Assembly: GCA_021234155.1 (NCBI GenBank)
Contig: JAJEKV010000012.1
Span: 7,282,448-7,346,447, forward strand
DNA: 64,000 nt
Reading direction: 5' to 3'
Origin: Isoetes taiwanensis
Taxonomy: Eukaryota; Streptophyta; Lycopodiopsida; Isoetales; Isoetaceae
Below are positions 20,390-30,708 of this stretch, in pieces; the stretch's first letter is position 1; each line of letters opens with the position of its first letter. The notes beneath the pieces were generated by a model. The model was not told where the DNA came from and did no database searches. It was given only the letters and a program-made list of their open reading frames with translations. Position numbers and translations under genes: made by a program.

Positions 20390-21990
20390 ATGACAGCACA
20401 GATTTCGTGTAGGAGCCTGTATTGGTCGTGGAGAGTTTTATCGCGTCGTGCTCCTGAGCAAGCTCTGACAATCATTCATGATAAGATGGATCAGAACAAG
20501 ACAATGGTACCTAAATTGGAGAAGTTAGCCAAATCAATGTGGAGAAGAGAACGCTTGAAAGTAAGTGTGACAGGTGCATTGATGCATGGCCATGGTATTG
20601 GCGCTCTGGGCCATTTTTCACTAGATTTGTGAAAGGATGATTGTAATTTTCATATTGGGTCCTTGAACCACACGCTTAAAACCCTAGAGGATGCTTCGAG
20701 AGACAACTGGGGCCATTTAAGAGAAGTTGAGCGCCCTGATTGTGCATGGGGAGCAGCAGTCCTCAACACTATGGCATTGAGGGCTAGAAAGGTCAATAGC
20801 ACTGCACAAGAATTTATGGCCCCTCCTAGTGCTCCAGTTCACCCCAAACATCTACCTAGAAAGCTATATTTACAACTGGACAATTGCTCTGGCCAGAACA
20901 AGAACAGCTATCTCTTTTCCTACCTTTCTTATCTTGTATGGCTGGAGGTTTTTGATCAGATACAGCTTGGATTTATGATGATCGGCCATATCAACGATGA
21001 CATTGATGCACTGTTCGGGAATTACTCAACGTTATTGCGCAGATCGGATGCACTCGCCATTCCTGAACTAATGCAGCTATTTCGAGAGTGTAGTACCAAA
21101 GCACCGGCACCGTACCTAGTCACTGAAGTTCCTGATTGGAAGTCATCTGTGAAAAAATACATTCCAGACAAGAAAGATCGATTGGTTGGACACCTGGAGC
21201 CCCTGCTCTTCAAATTTGCCATGAAAGATGGATGGCCACTTATGTATTACAAGATGAGGTCAGGCATCGAGAATGGCTCCCTGAGAATGGAATAAGAATG
21301 TGGAAGGCAGGTGCAGATGGTATGCCATCCATACCTACTGGAACACCTAAGGCTGTGAAGCCATATGATAGCCTCAAAGATATGGGTGCCTTACGATCGT
21401 CCATTGCGAAGTACATGATGCGTTGGGCAAACATATCTCATGGTGGCGTGAACTCATGGTCTAATGCCTACATGAATGAGGTTATTGACTACTGGTCGAC
21501 TCTGATGCATGCACTTGGACAGGTCCCACCTGGAACCCAGGAAATTAAAGACTTCTGGCCTCTCACTAGACAGTCCATGCTAATGGAGCCTGAGTCAGTA
21601 ATGCTCGACGAGTACATTACACGTCTGCACTATGTCGGCCCTGCAAAGGATAAACCACAGAACCCAGTTGAAACATTCGATCCCTACCAAGATGTCAAGA
21701 AGGGTATGCTCTTGCTGATTAGACCAGGAGACTCATCTCCTGCATGGATGGCCTTTGCTGAAGAGGACCCTGTGCAAGACCCAACTCTTCCCCATTACGA
21801 AGAGGTGTTTGTGTCTTGGTGGGAGCCGATAGCAAGAAAAGGTACCTCTTATGAACAACAGTATAGGGACTGCTGGCATAAAAGGTAGAGGCCAAATCCG
21901 ACCGACAGGCCTCGTTATCAACATCTCAAAACCATAGACTATGGTTGGTCAGTCAAGGACAAGCCTCAGATGGTAGTGATACCTGCGAGT
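20390..21990 (+). pseudogene. DUF7869-like DDE transposase (one stop, one frameshift)
   Basis: The frame is continuous in content from about 20460 to 21990 apart from a TGA at 20629-20631 and a shift near 21270-21290. Conserved acidic blocks in order: LTIIHDKMDQNKTMVPKL (about 20465-20520), LYLQLDNCSGQNKNSYLFSY (about 20865-20930) and FMMIGHINDDIDALFG (about 20970-21020). DNCSGQNKN followed by a GH-x-x-x-D-x-D block is the hallmark of the DUF7869 group, which I recall as an RNase H-fold transposase-like family in plants, algae and animals. Downstream the C-terminal half (WANISHGGVNSWSNAYMNEV, WMAFAEEDPVQDP, FVSWWEPIARKG) continues past a TAG at 21886-21888. Probably one gene of a DNA transposon. 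Confidence 0.7.
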
Positions 21991-22469
21991 GTCCCGGGGG
22001 ATTCACCTCTATTATAGGTATATATGCCATGTGCGTTCCTTAGGTTGCCAAAAAACCCATTGTATACGACAGTTCCATATGAAAAACCCTTTGTATACGA
22101 CTACATTATTTGTAAAAGAATGCAGCCCATATCATATAATTACTTGCCCAAAACACTTTTACTTGATAACCCCTTCTATACATATACGATATCTCTATTA
22201 TTTTATATATAAATAATATATATTATCATAGTCATATCATATTATCACATAATCCCCAACAGTCGAAGCTCACCAAAAATGACGGACCCTTACAGTATGA
22301 ATAGGATTTGAACATTGGCGCCACCACACTCCCTCTGGTATCTGTACGGCATTCAAACTATAAAAACCTTATATTTTTCTTACGTATACGGTACCATAGA
22401 GGCAATAAAAAAACCCATTTGGTGCACTCACATGTTTCATACCCTATAATCTAGGTGAACCCCCCGGGG
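21991..22469. other. AT-rich stretch with short direct repeats
   Basis: No gene seen. TTGTATACGA occurs twice (about 22058 and 22090), and a TA-rich core lies at 22196-22225. Confidence 0.35.
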
Positions 22470-22669
22470 CGAGTGTAGCGGCTCAATTACAAGAATTACT
22501 GGCCAAAGAGGCCTCAGAGGACGGAGATGAAACTCGAGTCTTCAAGGTACATTAAAGTAGTTATTTTTTATTACTCTCTGCATTTTTTAGATTAATACAA
22601 GTGCTCTTATGCATTACTATATCTTATATGCCAGAACATCACTACATTATATATTGCTGAAATTCTGAT

Positions 22670-22960
22670 TCACTCATCATCAACACCTGCTGAGGTGATC
22701 CCTGATATCTCATAGCTATTGCGCTTAGGAAGCCAAATAAGGTGGATCATAACACGAGTTAGTCCGGGGCAACGAATCTCAACACCATTAGCTTTGGATT
22801 GCAGGTAGGGATCAAGAAGAATACCCCTTATTTGGCAACTGACAAGATCATTGTAGCTCATTGAGCACTTGATCGCCTCGATGTGGTGCACAGAAGAAGG
22901 CGAATAATCCATGGGAGATAAATGACCTCTACCACCGAATGGAGCTGCTTTTATAGTCAA
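22670..22960 (-). CDS. Unknown 96-codon protein, copy A
   Basis: ATG at 22958-22960, stop at 22670-22672, no intron needed. The product begins MTIKAAPFGGRGH, contains IKCSMSYNDL, YLQSKANG and GLTRVMIHLIW, and ends ITSAGVDDE. No signal peptide or membrane helix is evident. The alternation of hydrophobic residues suggests a beta-rich small domain; the P-F-G-G-x-G opening loosely recalls jacalin-like lectins, but this is not established. The paralogue at 23306-23596 has the same length, start and stop, with 27 of 96 residues changed and no indel, which argues for a real protein. A plus-strand exon-like tail overlaps its 3' end. Confidence 0.5.
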   Translation of the reverse strand: MTIKAAPFGGRGHLSPMDYSPSSVHHIEAIKCSMSYNDLVSCQIRGILLDPYLQSKANGVEIRCPGLTRVMIHLIWLPKRNSYEISGITSAGVDDE

Positions 22961-23305
22961 GTAAAATTATTGATGTGAATTATTGGTGTGCATTGTGCCA
23001 CCATTATTGAGCATGTACAAGTATCATGTACACGTACAAGTATAACGCATAATTTGTGTGGACATATGTATCATGCATAATCATGTACCTTGGACTTAAG
23101 TAGGTAAAAGTATTTGTGCTTGAGTAAATTAGGTGTGCTTGAAATTAGGGACTGCTGGCAGAAAAAGTGGAGGTCGATGAGGACAACGTTACAAATTACT
23201 CAGGTTCGATACATCAAATGATATTCACTATGCTTATACATCCTTACATATTTCATAAGTGCTTATATCATTATATCCTTGACAGGTGCACAAATCATCA
23301 CTGAT

Positions 23306-23596
23306 TCACTCATCATCACCACCTGCTGAGGTGATGGCATTCAGCTCATAGATCTCGCGATCAGGAATCCAAATAAGGTGGATCACAACACGAGTTAGCC
23401 CGAGGCAACGAATCTCAGGACCATTAGCTTTGGATTGCAGATAGAGATCAAGTTTGACACCCTTTCTCACGCAACCACCAAGATCATTGTAGCTCATGGA
23501 GCACTTGATGGTTTCGATGTGCTCCGGACGAGGAGGCAAGTAGGCCATGGGAGATGGATGACCTCTACCACCGAATGGCGCTGCTTTTATAGTCAA
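23306..23596 (-). CDS. Unknown 96-codon protein, copy B
   Basis: ATG at 23594-23596, stop at 23306-23308. It shares with copy A the opening MTIKAAPFGGRGH, the blocks IKCSMSYNDL, LQSKANG and IHLIW, and the acidic end DDE. Differences cluster at residues 18-25, 40-51 and 77-87. Counting by eye, only about six codons differ silently against 27 with replacements, an excess of replacements. The conserved 200-base upstream region is shared, so both copies probably have the same promoter. Function unknown. Confidence 0.5.
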   Translation of the reverse strand: MTIKAAPFGGRGHPSPMAYLPPRPEHIETIKCSMSYNDLGGCVRKGVKLDLYLQSKANGPEIRCLGLTRVVIHLIWIPDREIYELNAITSAGGDDE

Positions 23597-23795
23597 GTAA
23601 AATTATTGATGTGAATTATTGGTGTACATTGTAGCGCCATTATTGAGCGTGTACAAGTACCATGTACATGTACAAGTATAATGCATAATTTGTATGGATA
23701 TATGTATCATGCGACCTCATGTATCTTGGGCTCAAGAAGTAGGTGGAAGTATTTGTGCTTGAGCAAATTAGCTATGCTTGAAATTCTCAAAATTG

Positions 23796-24726
23796 TGTTA
23801 TTCTCTCTAATTAATTAAATCATGCTTAAATCTGTACACAAGGATCAGCAAGTTTTTTGGAAAAGAAATATGCTAGAATGCCTTGAAATTCAATGTTTTT
23901 CTGCACAAAGACTGTTGCAAAGCCAAAACAGCAAGCAAATCTTTGTAGGTCAAGTTCTAATGATCTTTTTTGACGTTTGACAACTCCTGACATCTTTGGC
24001 ATGTCTCCAAGCAAGGGAAATCAACTTGTTTGGAAAAAATCAAGCACAAATGATCAAAATGCACGGTTTTTGATCAGAATGTTATAATTTTGCAAAAAAT
24101 AGCAAACAGGCTTTTATAAAATGATTTTTGGCACTTTATCTGAGTTTTAATACTTCCTACTCACTCTGATAGTACCCTATGCAATGTGCAACTCAGAATG
24201 CAATACTGAAACTTGCTTAAAATAATTAATCTTACAGACAACTCTAACCTTAAATAGTTTAATCTAATTTTTTTCTTTGAAACTTGTTTAGAATGCAGAA
24301 TGTAATGCAACCTTCTTGAGATATGTTAGGCTTAATTTTTACTTTTTCAAATATCACTTTTACCTTTTCACTTTACCTTGTTTGCAATGTTGAATGCAAA
24401 TTGAATATAATTTCAGTGCCAAGTGAAAAGATCTATAGAGGTCAATTACTCTTCAATCAATATTACAAGCCAAACAACTTCAACTTGAAGATTATCTATT
24501 GGATATTATAGAGCCCTTTTAAACTGCTTAATTAAGCACGTCTCTAAATTAAGGTCTTCATCGAACCTATAGGCATGCAATTGCAAATAGCCTGGATCAA
24601 GTATAACAATAGCCTTATCACATTATATCAACTTCATTTGCACATAAGGCAAATAAGGATTTATGTCTACCCCTGTGATCTTGATCTGTCTTCACCATAT
24701 AACATGACAATAACGACATTCCCCCT
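23796..24726. other. AT-rich stretch, no gene seen
   Basis: Only short frames. It may contain the 3' end and LTR of the copia relic that follows on the minus strand, but no repeat partner was found to define an LTR. Confidence 0.4.
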
Positions 24727-25557
24727 TCATGTTATATCTATATGCTGTATCATTTTTCTGAGTTCTATAAACCTTCTTTTAGCCAGGACTTTTGTTAATA
24801 TGTCTGCAAGTTGTATTGAAGTGTTTACATATGCCAACCTTGCTAAGCCTTTTCCAACTGCATCAGGAATAAAATGTAGTTCTAGCTGCAATACATAGTC
24901 CTTTGACATTTTATTCAACTTGTACTGTCACAGTATAATTCAGTGGCCTGTGGTTGGTTAAATCCAAGTTCTACGAGCAGTCTCCTTTTCCAAATTACTT
25001 CTTTTACATAAAGTGTGGCAGCTGCATATTCTGCCTCAGCACTTGACAAAGCAATTGAACCTTTGTTTTTTACATTTCCATGCTATTGGTCCACCATTTA
25101 AAAACATTAGATAACCAGAAGTAGATTTCCTAGTGTCTAGGTCACCTCCCCAATCTGCATCACAATATAATTTTAGAATCAAATCTTCTGTGCAAAATGT
25201 TATCTCTACATTCATTGTTCCCTTAAGATATCTGAGTACTCTTTTAGCTGCAATCCAGTGATCCCTTCCAGGGTCATTATTATATCTGCTCAATATATTT
25301 ACAATGTGAGATATGTCAGGCCTTATACAATTAGCAACATAGGATAAGCATCCTATCAAAGACTTGTATGGGGTCTCAATCATTTCAGCTCTTTCAATAT
25401 CATTTCTTGGACACATTTGCTCAGAGATTTTGCAACCTGGAACTGCAGGTGTTCTACAAGTGTTACACTGTTCCATTTTAAACTTCTTCAGCATGCTCTC
25501 AATCTGGCCTTTCTGAGTGAGTGTCATGGTTTTGCTGGCTCGATTTCTCTTCACTTC
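24727..25557 (-). pseudogene. copia A: RT end and RNase H
   Basis: From 25557 down: KRNRASKTMTLTQKGQIES, then ETPYKSLIGCLSYVANCIRP and DISHIVNILSRYNNDPGRDH, HWIAAKRVLRYLKGTMN, and the RNase H opening LYCDADWGGDLDTRKSTSGY (first catalytic Asp). The frame breaks at about 25036. The end of RNase H is seen at 24918-24727 in another frame (LELHFIPD, QLADILTKVLAKRRFIELR), which is the standard copia pol terminus. Confidence 0.85.
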
Positions 25558-25561
25558 AATA

Positions 25562-25842
25562 GGGTCAAAGCATGGAGCTGGGGGGCATTTTTGCGCCAGC
25601 CAAGCACCCCCTAAGCACCTAATGCGGAAAATTTTACTTATTTTTATCTTTTTTTCTATAACTCCGATGAAGCTGAAATTTTGTATTCCAAGGCGTAATA
25701 TGAATGCGTTTCAGGGAAAAATATCAAAAAAATAAAAGAAAAATATTTTTTAAAAATACAAAGAAAATAGCTCCAAAAAGCACCCCCTAAGCACCATGTG
25801 TCACTGACACAAAAAGTGTCCCCCACCTCCATGCTTTGACCC
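25562..25842. mobile_element. MITE in the copia RT, with TIRs and a 4-bp target duplication
   Basis: Left end GGGTCAAAGCATGGAGCTGG (25562) and right end, read in reverse complement, GGGTCAAAGCATGGAGGTGG (from 25842) form terminal inverted repeats of roughly 30 bases with a few mismatches. AATA occurs directly outside both ends (25558-25561 and 25843-25846), and removing one AATA plus the insert restores continuous RT sequence around LGI and KRNRA. The interior is AT-rich and carries GCACCCCCTAAGCACC twice in direct orientation. It has no coding capacity; length 281. Confidence 0.88.
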
Positions 25843-25846
25843 AATA

Positions 25847-26037
25847 CCTAAAAATTTCTGCAATTCTCCAAGATATGGCATCTTGAATCTCTTGTTTAGG
25901 ATATCTTTACATTGTTGTAGACAGTTATTTCCTTTTGCTATCATGATGTTGTCATCAACATAAAGTGCAATAATACACCATTCATTTTCAGCTTTAAATT
26001 TAAAGATATTCCCATCATTTCTGAGCTTGTTAATCAA
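25847..26037 (-). pseudogene. copia A: RT active-site segment
   Basis: Frame from 26037 gives INKLRNDGNIFKFKAENEW, then CIIALYVDDNIMIAKGNN with the Y-V-D-D catalytic motif, and YLGELQKFLGI up to the MITE insertion at 25842. Its N-terminal continuation is found on the other strand next to 27082-27087. Confidence 0.85.
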
Positions 26038-27087
26038 AGGCCTACAGATTATTTGATCCTCACAAAAGGAGAATTGTGATAAGCAGAGATGTTATTTTTT
26101 ATGAAGATCAATTTTACAAAGTAATACCAAAGGTAAATGCCAATGATGCTATTGCAGAATGCAAGGCATCAAAGATTATAGCAGAAGATGTAACTACAGA
26201 GAATAAAACCTTCAAGAAAATGTACACACTAAAGCTATTGATGCTGATACAGAGGATGAAGAGATAACATCAAACAAAGCAGGCTTTGCTAACCCTATAG
26301 ATAGCAATACTAATTTGGATGTTAATGCAGATGAGGAGGATACCTGAACAAATCAAAATGACAAAGCTGATAACAATTCTGGGCAAAGGGGAGCAGGACT
26401 TGACAATGAGATAACAAGTGTCAATCAACCAAGAAAGAAGAGGCAGACAGAAGCTCAGAAACTGCAAGAAGAACTCAAAATAGACACAAGCCTACTTGGA
26501 AGGGATGAGCATGGAAGAAGCAAGAGACTTCAAGAGAATGAAGGTGAGATTCATGACCTATTTGAAATTCTAATGCACTTAGACACTAATGTACCTAAGA
26601 CTTATAATGAAGCATTAAGCATGGCTGACAAGGCAGAGTGGATCAAAGCCATGAATCATGAGCTAGCCTCATTTAGAAGGATAGAGACCTTTGAGTTGGT
26701 AGATACACCTGCAGGGAAAAACATAGTAGGGAATAAATGGTTATTTAAACTAAAAACTGGACCTGGTGAGAAAACACCCAAGTATACGGCCAGACTTGTT
26801 GCTCAGGGATTTTCTCAAAGAAAAGGACTGAATTATGAAGAGACCTGTTCACCATTAGTCAAAATGAATAGTATACGAATGCTCTTATCTATTGCAAATG
26901 CATTACATGGATGTCAATACTGCATTTTTAAATGCTAAACTTGAAGAAGATATATTCATGAGACAACCCTCTGGTTTTAAAGAAGGTGAGAATAAGGTTT
27001 ACAAACTAAAGAGAGCTGTATATGGACTTATGCAGTCACCCAGAGAGTGGTACAAATGTATGGATTATTATCTAATTGAACAGGCCT
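26038..27087 (+). pseudogene. copia A: inverted block (integrase end and RT N-terminal half)
   Basis: Plus-strand reading: AYRLFDPHKRRIVISRDVIF at about 26042-26100, the standard end of copia integrase, then an acidic linker, then RT: KAEWIKAMNHELASFRRIET, VGNKWLFKLKTGPGEKTPKY, ARLVAQGFSQRKGLNYEETC, SPLVKMNSIRMLLSIANALH, VNTAFLNAKLEEDIFMRQP (first RT Asp) and VYKLKRAVYGLMQSPREWYK, ending YYLIEQA at 27087. Both ends lie in the palindromic hexamer AGGCCT (26038-26043 and 27082-27087). Turning the block round makes it collinear with the flanking minus-strand pieces. Confidence 0.88.
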
Positions 27088-27410
27088 AACATGTATGCTA
27101 TCAAAGATTTGTCATCGAGTTTTTTTCTAAGCTCATCAGGCACATGTACAAAGGCCAGACATCCATATGCCTTTAAATCATCATAGTGAGGCATTTTACC
27201 AGACCGCAACATTTCCAGAATAGTTCCTTTTGTGGCTAATGAAGGCAACATGTTTTGAACATAAACAGCAGTTTTAACAGCTTCATCCCAAAGGAAATTG
27301 AGTAACCCTGAGAATTTTATCATCTTCCTGACTGCATTCAAAATTGTTATATTCCTTCTTTTTGCAATTCCATTCTACTGAGGTGAATACCTACATGTAA
27401 GTTGCCTTTT
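27088..27410 (-). pseudogene. copia A: integrase C-terminal part
   Basis: From about 27390 down: YSPQ, then NGIAKRRN, where the family has the catalytic Glu (NGVAERRNRT); here that position reads Lys. After a frameshift: MNAVRKMIKFSGLLNFLWDE, AVYVQNMLPS, LKAYGCLAFVHVPDELRKKL and DDKSLIAYMLG. The block ends at the AGGCCT inversion junction. Confidence 0.8.
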
Positions 27411-28075
27411 AATCCCTCTATTTCTGCAATAAAGCTTAATTTCATCAGAAATGATTCATGTCCTTTCTTGATTCCTGTGACTTTATCCTTCCCTTTCCCT
27501 CTAGAGCCTTTAGGACTTGGACAACTTGCTGCCATGTGGCCCTTGCCTTCACAATTGTAGCACACTATTTCTCTTCCAGCCTTTGGACAATCTGCCTTAA
27601 GGTGATCATAACCATCACAATTAAAATATGGCCCTATCTTCTTTTTATCTTTATTCTTTTTGTATTTCCCAGCATACAACACTTCAGAGTTATCCTCATC
27701 TTCATCATGAAATTTACCCTATTCAAATTCTGTCCTTACCATTCTTATGGCATGTTCTTTTGATTTGGCAACATTTCTCAACAAGGTAGGAAGATGAGCA
27801 TTATGAGATACTGCTCTTGATATTGCTAGGAGTTGATACTCTTCATTTAGTATAACTCCGGCACCTTCCAAGTCTGCAATAATAGAGTCAAATTTCTCAA
27901 AAAACTCAGTTATGTTATCTCTATCATGCAGCTTTAATCTCCTCAATTGTTTTCTAGAACATCGATTTGTGATGAAGTCTTAGCTTCATATTCCCTGATC
28001 ATATACATCCACATTTCTTTGGGAATCATACCTCTGAGTTGATAGGAAACATTTTTTATTTGGCACGCATCCCAA
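27411..28075 (-). pseudogene. copia A: gag with zinc knuckles
   Basis: From 28075: WDACQIKNVSYQLRGMIPKE, RRLKLHDRDNITEFFEKFDS and IIADLEGAGVILNEEYQLLA, the UBN2-type copia gag. Two knuckle motifs follow: the first lacks its first Cys (FNCDGYDHLKADC), the second is intact (CYNCEGKGHMAASC, about 27530-27575). The protease and the first two thirds of integrase, which should come next, are missing: the frame passes directly to the integrase end. Confidence 0.8.
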
Positions 28076-28199
28076 GTACTTAAAAATGAAGGTCAATATG
28101 GGGTCTTTTTCAAAAATTCTTTATATCGCAAGGAATCTTTTTTGATGCTCTACAAGATGGGAGAATCTTTTTGCAAAAAACGAGCATTTGACTTTTTTG

Positions 28200-28610
28200 G
28201 CTCAAAATGGAAGTCGAATTTGATGATGCGGCAAGTTGATGGGGTGATTTGGCAAATGAGTGGTGACGTGGCGTTAAGGGGTGATGATGTGTCAAGCAAG
28301 GTGGCAAAATAACTTTTTTCTAGGCAAAACTTTTTATGAAGTGGAGATGATGATGATGTAGATGACATGTGTATGATGATGTGGAAGTACTTGAAGATGA
28401 TGTGGCACCATGGAATGATGACGTGTCACCTAGGGTATCAAAATGAATTTATTTAGGTAAAAAAAAACTTGAAAAAGGAATCTTGTGGTAGATGACATGT
28501 GTATGATGACATGGATATACTTGGGTGATGATGTGGATGGTACTTGGCATTTTTTATGATGATGTGGACAATTTGGCACTAGTGCACATAAACATGGATC
28601 TTTTATGCAA
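28200..28610. repeat. GATGATGTGG-rich imperfect repeat region
   Basis: Many copies of GATGATG(T)GG and GATGACATG. A longer unit starting GTAGATGACATGTGTATGAT recurs at 28358 and 28488 (130 bases apart). The region is non-coding. Confidence 0.65.
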
Positions 28611-28640
28611 TATTTTGGACGTTTTACTTCTCCATGCTTA

Positions 28641-28667
28641 CTAGTTATGGTGCCCGGCGTTGCCGGG
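28641..28667 (-). mobile_element. Helitron-type 3' end (minus strand)
   Basis: On the minus strand GCCCGGCAACGCCGGGC (a 7-bp-arm hairpin, 28651-28667) is followed 7 bases later by CTAG (28644-28641) and then T. A GC hairpin shortly before CTRR followed by T is the signature of a Helitron 3' terminus. The body would lie at higher coordinates; the TC 5' end was not located and no Rep/helicase coding is seen, so this would be non-autonomous. Confidence 0.4.
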
Positions 28668-30708
28668 CTTTAGCAACTATCTCCCAGGAAATAGAAAACT
28701 AAAAGTTGTTACGTGTCCATTTTTTATTTTTACTTTCCGGTGCCCAAGCATCCAATTGATGTGTTTTAAGAGAGAAGGAACATAATACTTAAGATCTCAT
28801 TGTGGTATGGAAACATAGAATACTTCAGTGTGTTAAAGAAAAAGCTACGTAATTATACACTTTTCTATGCTAAACAGTGCTCTGAATAGAGGTGGCCTGA
28901 TGGTCTGTCCAAAACACGATAATAGCATATAGATATTCTTTCCTATCAAACATGCATTGTAGATGCAAGCCCTTCCAGATTTAGCATCAGTTATTGTAGT
29001 GCAAGAGTACTGGATTTATATATAATCCTAGAAGGTTCAAGATTGATCATGATCCTTCATGATTTTGCCCAAGAATGTATTTATAAAAACAAATAATATG
29101 GAGCATAGTTGAATAAAAAAGGAAAGTGAGAATCTATGTCGTTTATTCTACCTTTTGAAGAGGTGTGTGTATCTTCCCAACTTGGTTCCCCTATTTGATT
29201 CTTGCTCTATTCGTATTATGTAGGCTAGAACAATTAGACACAATATGACCTAGATCCCACAATTAAAGCATGTGCTGTTTTATTTTAACTTCGGATAATC
29301 AACCTTGGTTTGTCCATCGTTATTGAAAAAACAAAGATCACGTCAAAAAGTCCTATCTTACTGCAAAAGGTTCTCTTAGTTTCCATCACTCTGTCTTACC
29401 TAATGTGAACAACAATAGTTGAAGAACATTGTCCTTTCCTGTTTTCTTCAACTTGATGTTCAGTGTCATTTAGGGAGCTTCAATCAAATGCTAGAGACCT
29501 TCAACTTCTAAGGTCTCCTTAATGATTTTTGTTGTCTGAGAGGGCTTTAACAACTACTCATGAAGGAATGGGGAGAATAAAAGATGTCAAATATTTTAGA
29601 TTTTTAGAGCTCCTAATGTGGGTGTGAAAGATGCCTTGAAAATAGACAAAGGTCTTTGTAGTATATTAGTTTTCAGTAAGAATGAGTGAATGAGTTGTAG
29701 AAAATATTTGCATTGATTGGGTGCTAATATAGGTCTAGAGTAATGGGTGCTCGTTGTTGCGTGTTTACTTAATGCATATGGCATATTATCACAACAATGA
29801 TATCAATTTGGTAGACATGTTTATGGTCGCGAGACCCCACCGGTAACCCGAAAAGTCCCAACTGACCTTCCCCCACACATAACATACATAATAAGCAAAT
29901 GATTTCCTCTTGTTTGGCATCTTCACTCAATTGATTTGAGAGGAAAACAATAGATTGGAATAAGAACATGGGTTTTTGGTCAATGCATCTCATGTGTTTA
30001 TAAATGTTGGTTAAGGATGGCTCTAAAAGAGGTATTCTTTGTAAATAGTATGGATCATTATGTTTTATTGTCACGTAAAAATCGCTTGGCAATAAAGTGA
30101 TACATATTTCACTCATACATCACTATCAAAATTTCAAGGATAGTCTAGATTTTCCCTGAGATGAATCAATTGAAGAAATATATGCTGTAATTATATATGA
30201 AAATATGTGAATATATCCTTACATATGCCATCCATATTAATATAATTCCCATATGCAACAACAAAACCTAAAACAGCTTTTTAGTACATGTCAAACTTGG
30301 ACGGCTTTCCTTTTACACATCTTTCAGAGGTAGCAAGTTGATAGCAATTCCTAAGCACGTGAAATCAAAGATGTTGAGTAATATTGTGTTAGCCAACATT
30401 ATATATCATAGAACACAAAATATATTACAGATGTTGCTGTTGCTAGGCTTTTGCGTACATTTGTCATGTTGCTGCTTGCTTAAGGAAAAAAAATTATGCT
30501 TACTATGGAAAGGTACTGAATCTTAAAAACACACATTGTCCCACTCAAAAACATTCTTTATTAAGTAGAAGTAGAGCTGGCAGGGATTGCCAGCAACTGG
30601 GTATATCTTAATGTGTCTGCTTATCCACTATGAAATAACTTTTTCAATGCGTGTGCATGTGGTAATTTTGGTCTTCTATATCTCTATCTACGTACCTCTC
30701 CAGCTTGT
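28668..30708. other. No gene seen
   Basis: AT-rich, only short frames on either strand, no clear repeat structure. It may be body of the Helitron-like element or plain intergenic DNA. Confidence 0.4.

Larger units (their letters stand above)
22471..23795. repeat. Tandem duplication, unit about 636 bp, carrying two paralogous ORFs
   Basis: Two copies side by side each contain, left to right: a plus-strand exon-like piece (LLAKEASEDGDETRVFK with a GT donor at 22547; LLAEKVEVDEDN at about 23153-23190), a variable 100-base stretch, a 96-codon minus-strand ORF, and about 200 bases of conserved upstream sequence starting GTCAAGTAAAATTATTGATG. Equivalent start codons are 636 bases apart. The upstream 200 bases are roughly 85-90% alike by eye. 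Confidence 0.8.
24727..28075 (-). mobile_element. Ty1/copia relic A, internally inverted and deleted
   Basis: Read on the minus strand from 28075: gag, two knuckle-like motifs, then a jump to the end of integrase (most of protease and integrase are missing), then an inverted block (26041-27084), then RT from its active site, and RNase H down to 24727. The inverted block holds exactly the missing join, the end of integrase and the first half of RT, on the plus strand. A 281-bp MITE sits in the RT. No LTRs were located. Confidence 0.8.
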
